From contig JAODMA010000446.1 of NCBI GenBank assembly GCA_025464545.1, forward strand, positions 1-6,409: a stretch of DNA of 6,409 nucleotides, given 5' to 3'. The position numbers and the translations under genes were made by a program. Under the pieces are notes generated by a model, which saw only the letters and a program-made list of their open reading frames with translations, ran no database searches and had not been told where the DNA came from. Below, one piece after another: positions 1 through 4,825 of the stretch (within the stretch, counting starts at the first letter, position 1; each line of letters begins with the position of its first letter). The DNA is from Arthrobacter sp. Lineage in GTDB: Bacteria > Actinomycetota > Actinomycetes > Actinomycetales > Micrococcaceae.

Positions 1-290
1 TCTCGGACCTGATCGGGGAGCTCGCAACGCGCAGCGACGAATTCCGCACCCGCTGGGCCGCCCACAATGTCCGGTTCCATCGAACCGGCGTCAAACGCAT
101 CCATCACCCGGTCGTCGGCGACCTCGAACTGAGCTATGAAGCGATGGAGCTACCGGCAAACCCCGGCTGGACCATGTTCGCCTACACGGCCGAACCCGGC
201 TCGGCCAGCGACGAGCGCCTGAAACTGCTCGCCAGCTGGGCTGCGACCACCGCCAGCGAGCGCTCCGCCCCTGCAGCACTCTCGGACTGA
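1..290 (+). CDS. MmyB-type transcriptional regulator, C-terminal part
   Basis: This is the last 95 residues of a protein that begins before the window; the first complete codon is at base 3 and the stop is TGA at 288-290. The visible part reads as the ligand-binding domain of MmyB-like (XRE-family) regulators. It has a Phe-x-x-x-Trp stretch (FRTRWAAHNV), then His/Lys-rich KRIHHPVVGDLELSYE, and near the end the block MFAYTAEPGSASDERLKLLA, which is the usual closing pattern of the family. Members carry an N-terminal helix-turn-helix, which would lie upstream, and act as cytoplasmic DNA-binding regulators whose sensed ligand (possibly a fatty acid) is poorly known. The downstream lipoprotein gene starts 4 bases after the stop, so the two may be co-transcribed. 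Domain identity is from recalled motif pattern; the target genes cannot be told from this fragment. Confidence 0.8.
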   Translation, partial: SDLIGELATRSDEFRTRWAAHNVRFHRTGVKRIHHPVVGDLELSYEAMELPANPGWTMFAYTAEPGSASDERLKLLASWAATTASERSAPAALSD

Positions 291-294
291 GTCA

Positions 295-756
295 ATGGAT
301 ACCCGGATCAGAACGCTCGGGTCCGCCGCCGTCGGTATCGCGGTGGCGGCGGCCCTCGCCTCCTGCACCTCGACCGGCACTGCCGGCGACCAGACGCCGT
401 CGAACGCCCCGCCCGGTGAGTCCGACTACGCCGACGGCCGGTACAGTGCCGACGGGCAGTACGGCGGCCTACCCTCCTCCATCGGGGTGACGGTAACCCT
501 CGTCAACGACGTCGTCACCGACGTCAGCGTGGTGCCGCATGCCACCGATCCGACCTCGCTGGATCTGCAGAACCGGTTCGCGGCGGCCGTCCCGGCGGTC
601 ATCGTCGGCCGCGACATCGACACGATACAAGTCGATCGGATTGCCGGCTCCAGCGCCACCCCCGCCGGGTTCAACGCCGCCCTCGAACGCATCAAGGCCG
701 AGGCCGCCGTGGCCGGGATGTTATTCCAACCCGGCGCGGGTGGCGTCATCGAGTGA
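295..756 (+). CDS. FMN-binding domain lipoprotein
   Basis: A 153-residue protein that is probably exported and lipid-anchored. Residues 1-24 form a short lipoprotein signal: Arg4 and Arg6, a hydrophobic Ala/Val/Gly stretch, then lipobox L-A-S-C with Cys24. Residues about 25-45 are a Thr/Pro/Gly linker. From residue 45 to 135 the sequence resembles the small FMN-binding domain (PF04205 type): YADGRYSADGQYGG, the beta-strand VTVTLVNDVVTDVSVVP, and the conserved VDRIAGSSATPAGF near 113-126. In this family the last residue of an S-G-A-T-like motif can carry covalent FMN attached by ApbE. Here the aligned motif is A-G-S-S, with Ser120 in the acceptor position and Asp114 upstream retained. Such proteins are linked to extracytoplasmic electron transfer. 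There is no clear Shine-Dalgarno; the 4-base gap after the regulator gene suggests translational coupling. The 3' end overlaps the opposing PPOX gene by 36 bases. Confidence 0.8.
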   Translation: MDTRIRTLGSAAVGIAVAAALASCTSTGTAGDQTPSNAPPGESDYADGRYSADGQYGGLPSSIGVTVTLVNDVVTDVSVVPHATDPTSLDLQNRFAAAVPAVIVGRDIDTIQVDRIAGSSATPAGFNAALERIKAEAAVAGMLFQPGAGGVIE

Positions 757-1191
757 ACTCCACCAGGTTAGCGGGGGTGTGACCGTAAAGCGGCGGCCGG
801 TTACGGAGGTAGGGACAATTCGAATGAAATGGTCTTTGCGTCCTGCTTCCCAGGGAAAGAGGAGCAGCCCCACGGTGTCGAGGACTTCTTCAGTCCGGCT
901 CACGGCGGTAGCCTGCCCTTTCACCACTACACTCCACGCGACGCCCGATTCCGCGTCGACACCGTCAGCTTCCAGCGCGACGGGCGTTTCGCCCACAGCA
1001 GCATCAAATTTGGTTCCTGCACTGGTACGGAAAACCAAAGTTCCGTGATCGACCTTGTAGTTAACCGGAAAAAGGTCGGGATGATCGTCCACCCAGACGG
1101 CCAAGTGGCCCACCGATACGCGACGCAACAGCTCCCAGCACTGGTGGTGGTCGAGGACTTCTGTTTCCGGAGGTGGTGCCTTACCCGTCAT
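721..1191 (-). CDS. Pyridoxamine 5'-phosphate oxidase (PPOX)-family flavin-binding protein
   Basis: A 156-residue cytoplasmic protein of the split-barrel flavin-binding fold, in the small actinobacterial group annotated as pyridoxamine 5'-phosphate oxidase family (Pyridox_ox_2-like). The typical order is visible: CWELLRRVSVGHLAVWVDD (18-36), FPVNYKVDHGTLVFRT (41-56), then the phosphate-contacting SAGTKFDAA (57-65), VALEADGVD (71-79) and a barrel strand SVVVKGQATAV (87-97). These proteins bind FMN or F420; the substrate is unknown, and true PNPOx activity is unlikely in this subgroup. Several relatives belong to the mycobacterial DosR regulon, which suits the stress-protein neighbours. It starts 42 bases after the stop of the 76-residue gene on the same strand, so they probably form one transcript. 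A perfect AGGAGGAA lies at 1222-1215 but 23 bases from the ATG, with no usable start codon nearer. The last residues are coded in the overlap with the lipoprotein gene. Confidence 0.85.
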   Translation of the reverse strand: MTGKAPPPETEVLDHHQCWELLRRVSVGHLAVWVDDHPDLFPVNYKVDHGTLVFRTSAGTKFDAAVGETPVALEADGVDAESGVAWSVVVKGQATAVSRTEEVLDTVGLLLFPWEAGRKDHFIRIVPTSVTGRRFTVTPPLTWWSSLDDATRAGLE

Positions 1192-1233
1192 ATTGCCGAC
1201 GATACGCCCGGCGCTTCCTCCTGGATAGGCGTG

Positions 1234-1464
1234 CTATTCCGCAGGAGCCCCAGAGGCTGTCGCTTCGCGGGCCTTGGCCTGGATGAAGTCCCTGTCCTCT
1301 GCGGTGAGCACGCTTTCGCCGTGCACGTCCACGTCGGCGTTTTCGCTCGTTTCCTTGTTGAAGATAGACGTCAGGGTGCGTGGCAGGACCATGCATCCGG
1401 GATTGTCCATAAGCCACTGTTGCGTGGTCGGATCGAGCAGGTGCCATTGTTCCTTGATGTGCAT
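1234..1464 (-). CDS. Unrecognised small protein (76 aa)
   Basis: I do not recognise this protein. The frame stays open upstream to about 1617, but I start it at ATG 1464-1462 (MHIKEQWHLL): an AAGG lies about 13 bases upstream, and the extra upstream residues look like random GC-rich translation. The protein has no membrane segment or signal peptide. Residues 1-35 are Trp/Leu-rich and include DPTTQQWLMDNPGCMVLPRT, suggesting a small folded domain with one Cys24. Residues 36-55 are polar and acidic. Residues 52-70 (LTAEDRDFIQAKAREA) look like an amphipathic helix, followed by a short Ala/Pro tail. It is the first gene of a likely two-gene unit with the PPOX gene 42 bases downstream and is divergent from the universal stress genes, so a stress role is plausible by context only. 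Confidence 0.6.
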   Translation of the reverse strand: MHIKEQWHLLDPTTQQWLMDNPGCMVLPRTLTSIFNKETSENADVDVHGESVLTAEDRDFIQAKAREATASGAPAE

Positions 1465-1655
1465 ATTTACCACTGCTGCCTTTCGGGCATCCGTTCCGCG
1501 AAAAGACCGGCCAGGCGTCTGGCTGACCGGGAAATACGTGCGATGCCATCGGGCTGTCCGGATACGGACTGTCGACGGCGGACCTGGAACCCTGGCGTTG
1601 TCCATCGCTCCCCCCACCCTATGGGTTCCGGGGCATTAAGAACCGTCCGGCAACA

Positions 1656-1672
1656 TGACAAACTGCCTGTCA
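1656..1672. repeat. Inverted repeat TGACA-N7-TGTCA
   Basis: Two perfect 5-base arms, 1656-1660 and 1668-1672, are separated by 7 bases, giving a dyad of the size bound by dimeric helix-turn-helix regulators. On the - strand the right arm reads TTGACA, a consensus -35 hexamer, but no convincing -10 follows at 16-18 bases. It sits about 24 bases upstream of the DosR-like box, in the region between the divergent units. Five-base arms can arise by chance, so this is tentative. Confidence 0.3.
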
Positions 1673-1695
1673 ATTCCAAAGCACCCGTACCGAAG

Positions 1696-1742
1696 GAAAC
1701 TTTGGTCCATATCGGTTCCCGGTGTCCTCATCGGGCTAGGGT
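1696..1742 (+). promoter_or_regulatory. Putative DosR-like box and -10 element of the universal stress operon
   Basis: The 14-mer at 1696-1709 (GAAACTTTGGTCCA) matches the core GGGACTWWAGTCCC at 10 of 14 positions, including ACTTT and GTCC with correct spacing. TAGGGT at 1737-1742 fits the actinobacterial -10 pattern TANNNT, which puts transcription start near 1749 and the box centre near -46. The -35 position (1714-1719, GGTTCC) is poor, as expected for an activator-dependent promoter. The match is imperfect and no regulator gene is in the window. Confidence 0.3.
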
Positions 1743-1798
1743 GGGCACTGTCGGCAATGGCCGCGAGGAGCCAAGGATGCTGCAATGGAGTGGAAACC

Positions 1799-2323
1799 AT
1801 GAACCAGCCGGAAAAGAAGCCCAGAATCGTCGTCGGAATCGACGGCAGTCCCTCGTCGATACTGGCCTTGCGCTGGGCCGGCGCCCTCGCATCCCTGCTG
1901 GAGGCGGAAATCAGGGCTGTGACCGCGTGGGAGTTCGAGATTCTCGCGGGCCATTTGACTCCCGCCGTCGCGAACCCGGATCGCGTCGCCCGGGATGTGT
2001 GTTCCGAAGCCGTCTCCAAGGCCTTCGGCGCCGCCGCTCCCCAGGCTCTTGAGCTGGTCATCAGGCAGGGCCCTGCTGCGAAGGTCCTCGTCGACGAAAG
2101 CCGGCAGGCACAACTGCTCATCCTCGGGAGCCGCGGCTGCGGCGGTCTCGAAGGCTTGCTCATCGGCGCCGTCAGCGCCGCGGTTGCGGAACAGGCGAAG
2201 TGCTCAGTGCTGGTCGCACATGGCACCGAGCTGCCACCGTCACTGGCGGCTGCGGCGGAAACAAACCGGCATCACATCGGCCCCCGGACACCAGAGGCAG
2301 GACGGAACCATGCAGGAGTCTAG
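1799..2323 (+). CDS. Universal stress protein, single UspA domain
   Basis: A 174-residue cytoplasmic protein of the universal stress protein family, usually an ATP-binding regulator of growth arrest or stress survival rather than an enzyme. The first strand is RIVVGIDGSPSS (9-20) with nucleotide-contacting Asp15. The ATP loop is at 110-126: G110-SR-G113, nine residues, then G123-A-V-S. The consensus is G-2x-G-9x-G-[S/T], so the last residue is Ala instead of Ser/Thr. Residues 143-174 are a Pro/Ala-rich, probably disordered tail beyond the usual domain. I start it at ATG 1799, eight bases after GGAG at 1787-1790; GTG 1790 in the same frame lacks such a site. The stop lies inside the next stress gene, a 14-base overlap indicating translational coupling. 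Confidence 0.88.
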   Translation: MNQPEKKPRIVVGIDGSPSSILALRWAGALASLLEAEIRAVTAWEFEILAGHLTPAVANPDRVARDVCSEAVSKAFGAAAPQALELVIRQGPAAKVLVDESRQAQLLILGSRGCGGLEGLLIGAVSAAVAEQAKCSVLVAHGTELPPSLAAAAETNRHHIGPRTPEAGRNHAGV

Positions 2324-3215
2324 AAACATCGTCGTCGGCTACGACGCGTCGGTGGAAGCCGGCCACGCGGTCCGCTGGGCCGCGAGACAAGCCGTCCGCC
2401 GCGGCTGTGGGCTGCATCTGGTGCACTGTTCCTTGTGGCCGCTGATGACCCACGACCTGGGCCCGGTTCCAGGGGTGGACAACAGCGGACTCGAACGTTC
2501 AGGCGAAATTGCCTTGGACGAGGGCGTTGCCCTGGCTCAAGACGAAGCCCCCGGTCTGGAAATCACAACCAGCCTTTTGTATGGGTGGGCTGCGGAACAT
2601 CTGCTCAAGCTCTCCGCCGGTGAAGCGATGCTCGTCGTCGGGAGCCGCGGTATTGGCGGTTTTATGGGTCTCCTGGTCGGGTCCGTGAGCCTGGAAATGG
2701 CCGCGACGGCCCATTGCCCGGTCGCCGTGATCCGTTCTGATGAGCACCCTGCGGGGCCCGTCGTCGTAGCGGTGGACAGCTCGGGCTCCCCAACGGCACT
2801 CCGGGAGGCGTGCGCTTTGGCCGCCTCTACGGGCGCGGCACTGACCGTTGTCCATGTCCAGCACGCGCCTGCCGGTTTCAAGAGGCTTCGAGACCCGGCC
2901 GGCGACAGCCAGGAGCTACTCGAAGCAGTCGTGAACAGTGCGCGCGAAGCGGCACCGGGAATCAGCGTCGAGGGACGGCTGCTTACCGACACCTCCATCC
3001 CCCGAGCCATCCTGGAAGCCGCACGCGGCGCCAGCATCACCGTCGTGGGGACCAAAGGAGACGGACTCATCCGAGGCACGATCGGCTCCACAGCCCATGC
3101 CGTCCTGCACCATGCCAAGGGGCCTGTCCTCATGTCGCGACGCCGTCCCGGCCGGGCCGACGGGCGTGAAAACACGGACGCGGACCTCGCGGAGGACCCA
3201 ATCATCACCGCCTAA
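2310..3215 (+). CDS. Universal stress protein with two tandem UspA domains
   Basis: A 301-residue cytoplasmic protein with two UspA domains in tandem, the architecture of mycobacterial stress proteins such as Rv2623. Domain 1 (about 5-143) begins NIVVGYDAS with Asp12 and has a fully canonical ATP loop, G111-SR-G114, nine residues, G124-S-V-S. Domain 2 (about 149-276) begins VVVAVDSSGS with Asp155; its loop is G247-TK-G250, eight residues, G259-S-T, one residue shorter than consensus. Residues 277-301 are a charged tail (RRRPGRADGR, then acidic). The ATG at 2310 lies 14 bases inside the preceding stress gene, and a purine-rich GAGGCAGGACGGA precedes it. The pair therefore looks like an operon of one transcript. 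The TAA stop shares bases with the stop of the opposing STAS-like gene, leaving no room for an intergenic terminator. Confidence 0.92.
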   Translation: MQESRNIVVGYDASVEAGHAVRWAARQAVRRGCGLHLVHCSLWPLMTHDLGPVPGVDNSGLERSGEIALDEGVALAQDEAPGLEITTSLLYGWAAEHLLKLSAGEAMLVVGSRGIGGFMGLLVGSVSLEMAATAHCPVAVIRSDEHPAGPVVVAVDSSGSPTALREACALAASTGAALTVVHVQHAPAGFKRLRDPAGDSQELLEAVVNSAREAAPGISVEGRLLTDTSIPRAILEAARGASITVVGTKGDGLIRGTIGSTAHAVLHHAKGPVLMSRRRPGRADGRENTDADLAEDPIITA

Positions 3216-3592
3216 CCGCGGGCGCTGATGACTTCCTTCAGCCAGGTGATGGCGGCGTCCCTGGAGGTAAAGAACTCTTGCGGGTATTTGGTATGCCGGC
3301 TCGTGCCGGCCGCCATGACCCGGTCGACTGCGCTGGACCCGAGAACCGCGATGGCCAGCACATCCTTACTCTGAGCGAACTCGTATCTGGCCGCCGCGCT
3401 GAACTCAACGTCGGTCATTTCAGAGAGCATCGGCATCGGTGTTCCGCCACTGATGCGTTCCACGGCCAGCATGGCCTCCCTGGCGTCGTCGACATCCACA
3501 ACCGAACCGGGGCGCCAGACACTCTCAAGTATCCCTGCGCTCACGCTGAGGGAGTTCTTCCCGTCAGCTGCGTCGATTCGTCCCGGCTTCAT
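3212..3592 (-). CDS. Small STAS/SEC14-like (DUF7793-like) protein
   Basis: A 126-residue soluble protein resembling small actinobacterial proteins annotated as STAS/SEC14-like or DUF7793. The pattern is a first strand ILESVWRPGSVVDVDDAREA (21-40), then SGGTPMPMLSEMTDVEFSAA (48-67), IAVLGSSAVDRVMA (81-94), and a closing FFTSRDAAITWLKE (107-120). Relatives are thought to be small anti-anti-sigma-like or regulatory modules, but no biochemical function is established. I chose ATG 3592 because TAGAAT, a good -10 hexamer, ends 7 bases before it, which would make the message leaderless. GTG 3544, which removes 16 poorly family-like residues, is the alternative. The TAG stop overlaps the stress gene's TAA. 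Family assignment rests on recalled pattern and is moderately sure. Confidence 0.7.
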   Translation of the reverse strand: MKPGRIDAADGKNSLSVSAGILESVWRPGSVVDVDDAREAMLAVERISGGTPMPMLSEMTDVEFSAAARYEFAQSKDVLAIAVLGSSAVDRVMAAGTSRHTKYPQEFFTSRDAAITWLKEVISARG

Positions 3593-3599
3593 GCCGTTG

Positions 3600-3629
3600 A
3601 TTCTAGCCCTGAGCTGGGACGATAATCTC
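3600..3629 (-). promoter_or_regulatory. Putative DosR-like box and -10 of the STAS-like gene
   Basis: Read on the + strand, the 14-mer at 3616-3629 (GGGACGATAATCTC) matches the DosR core GGGACTWWAGTCCC at 11 of 14 positions, and the core is palindromic so strand does not matter. On the - strand TAGAAT (3605-3600) is an excellent -10, and the -35 position (3628-3623, AGATTA) is poor and overlapped by the box. Start of transcription would fall at or beside the A of ATG 3592. The GAT-A-ATC symmetry within the box could equally belong to another regulator. Confidence 0.33.
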
Positions 3630-3667
3630 CGTCTCGCTCCCGGCGTGGCCCGCCAACGGCTAGTTAA

Positions 3668-3717
3668 GCGACTTCGGAGACCATCCCTATCGTGTGCTCC
3701 ACCTCTCGGCATAGGCT
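3668..3717 (+). promoter_or_regulatory. Putative DosR-like box and -10 upstream of ppk2
   Basis: The sequence at 3668-3682 (GCGACTTCGGAGACC) agrees with GGGACTTNNGNCCCT at 8 of 12 defined positions; the left half GxGACTT is good and the right half poor. TAGGCT at 3712-3717 fits TANNNT and lies 37 bases from the box centre, close to the 34-35 bases in the stress operon promoter. Predicted transcription start is near 3724, giving an 85-base leader. This is the weakest of the three boxes. Confidence 0.22.
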
Positions 3718-3751
3718 GGTCGCATCCTAAGAAGTCAGTGGAGTAGCCACC

Positions 3752-3782
3752 GCCGCCGGCACCTGAACCTGCCGTCGGCGGC
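3752..3782 (+). promoter_or_regulatory. Possible hairpin in the ppk2 leader
   Basis: GCCGCC (3752-3757) pairs with GGCGGC (3777-3782), and the inner GGCA (3758-3761) pairs with TGCC (3770-3773), leaving a 3-base bulge (GTC, 3774-3776) and an 8-base loop. It ends 26 bases before the ppk2 start, clear of the ribosome binding site. Such GC-rich hairpins are common by chance in this background, so a regulatory role is only a possibility. Confidence 0.25.
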
Positions 3783-3808
3783 ACGGCGAGGCCGAAGGGA
3801 GGCCCGGG

Positions 3809-4744
3809 ATGGTGCAGGCGGACAGGGCGTGGACACCCGAGGATCAGGGCTGGCTCCGCGAGAACCTCCGGGAGGCCATAGACCATCTGGTGGAGATGGG
3901 CTACACGGTGCGCGGGGGGCAAGGCGAGGACCCGGAACTGATCCACCCCGGCGGTTCGGCCGTGGAGACATGGCGGGAGGACTACCCGTACAACGAGCGG
4001 ATGTCCCGTGAGGAGTACGAGCTGGAAAAATACCGGCTGCAGGTTGAACTGCTGAAGTTCCAGTACTGGGGCCAGGACCAGGAGCTCAGGAACGTGATCG
4101 TCTTTGAGGGCCGGGACGCCGCCGGCAAGGGCGGAACAATCAAGCGCTTCACCGAACACCTGAATCCCCGCTCGGCCCGGGCCGTGGCGTTGAACAAACC
4201 GTCCGACCGTGAACAGGGCCAGTGGTACTTTCAGCGCTACGTCCAGCACCTGCCCACGGCCGGGGAGATCGTGATGTTCGACCGCTCCTGGTACAACCGG
4301 GCGAATGTCGAGCGGGTCATGGGCTTCTGCACCGATCAGGAGTACCACACGTTCATGTGGCAGGCGCCGGTCTTCGAGAGGATGCTGGTGGACTCCGGGA
4401 TCCATCTGACCAAGTTCTGGTTCTCGGTGACCCGCCACGAGCAGCGCACCCGGTTCGCGATCCGGCAGATCGACCCGGTGCGTCGCTGGAAGCTCTCACC
4501 CATAGACCTGGCCTCCCTGGACCGGTGGGAGGACTACACAGAAGCCAAGGAAGAGACGTTCCTGCGCACCGACACCGACCATGCGCCGTGGATCACCATC
4601 AAATCCAATGACAAGAAGCGGGGGCGGATCAATGCCATGCGCTTCTTCCTCAACCAATTCGATTACGAGGACAAGGACACCTCAGTGGTGCACGAGCCGG
4701 ATGCCCTGATCGTCCGCCGCGGCCGCGACGCCGTCGGCGACTAG
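3809..4744 (+). CDS. ppk2: Polyphosphate kinase 2 (class I-like)
   Basis: A complete 311-residue cytoplasmic polyphosphate kinase 2. It transfers phosphate between inorganic polyphosphate and nucleoside diphosphates, in this family mainly making ATP or GTP from the diphosphates. The catalytic domain spans about 70-295. Walker A is GRDAAGKGGT at 101-110 (Lys107), Walker B is MFDRSWYNRA at 156-165 (Asp158), and the lid region is RHEQRTRFAIRQIDPVRRWK at 209-228 followed by LSP and the SLDRWEDYTEA helix. LNKPSDREQGQWYFQRYV at 128-145 is the conserved segment between them. The single catalytic domain and GRDAAGKGG form suggest class I. Residues 1-65 are a charged N-terminal extension. AAGGGAGG at 3795-3802, six bases before the ATG, makes this start secure. 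Next to universal stress genes it suggests energy supply during stress. Confidence 0.95.
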   Translation: MVQADRAWTPEDQGWLRENLREAIDHLVEMGYTVRGGQGEDPELIHPGGSAVETWREDYPYNERMSREEYELEKYRLQVELLKFQYWGQDQELRNVIVFEGRDAAGKGGTIKRFTEHLNPRSARAVALNKPSDREQGQWYFQRYVQHLPTAGEIVMFDRSWYNRANVERVMGFCTDQEYHTFMWQAPVFERMLVDSGIHLTKFWFSVTRHEQRTRFAIRQIDPVRRWKLSPIDLASLDRWEDYTEAKEETFLRTDTDHAPWITIKSNDKKRGRINAMRFFLNQFDYEDKDTSVVHEPDALIVRRGRDAVGD

Positions 4745-4825
4745 CGCCATCAACCTGAAGTAGATCGTTATGGGGGCCGTGCGGACTCGATGGATGACGC
4801 CGGCAGTGGGCTGAGGAGTCTCTCC

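Larger units (their letters stand above)
1465..1798. other. Divergent intergenic region between the 76-aa gene and the stress-protein pair
   Basis: These 334 bases contain no gene I can support, although a few reading frames remain open through them. They must hold the promoters of both divergent units. On the + side there is a degenerate DosR-like palindrome at 1696-1709 followed by TAGGGT at 1737-1742. At 1656-1672 there is an inverted repeat TGACA-N7-TGTCA. On the - side, a weak half-matching box (GGG-N6-GTCC spacing, 1592-1579) and a small hairpin (GCCAG-GCGT-CTGGC, 1510-1523) lie in the probable leader of the 76-residue gene. A possible - strand -10 is TATTTC at 1536-1531, which is weak. 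Confidence 0.5.

Noticed and set aside
1579..1592. DosR-like box for the 76-residue gene on the - strand
   Set aside because: The outer GGG-N6-GTCC spacing is right, but the inner six bases do not match and no -10 lies at a suitable distance, so I kept it only as a note in the intergenic entry.
1655..1798. Upstream ATG extension of the first stress gene by 48 codons
   Set aside because: The UspA domain begins right after ATG 1799, which has GGAG at proper distance; the extension would cover the proposed promoter and has no ribosome binding site.
829..2052. Long + strand open frame (407 codons) antisense to the PPOX and 76-residue genes
   Set aside because: Its translation shows no recognisable domain, it runs antisense to two better genes and then through the promoter region into the stress gene in another frame. 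Long shadow frames are expected at this GC content.
3593..4438. Upstream extension of the STAS-like frame to a 408-codon - strand protein
   Set aside because: The extension is antisense to ppk2, has no family resemblance, and would bypass a good -10/ATG arrangement at 3605-3590.
4745..4825. Possible terminator between ppk2 and the convergent lipoprotein gene
   Set aside because: Only a 4-base hairpin (GGAG-TCT-CTCC) and scattered GC runs are present; nothing strong enough to call.
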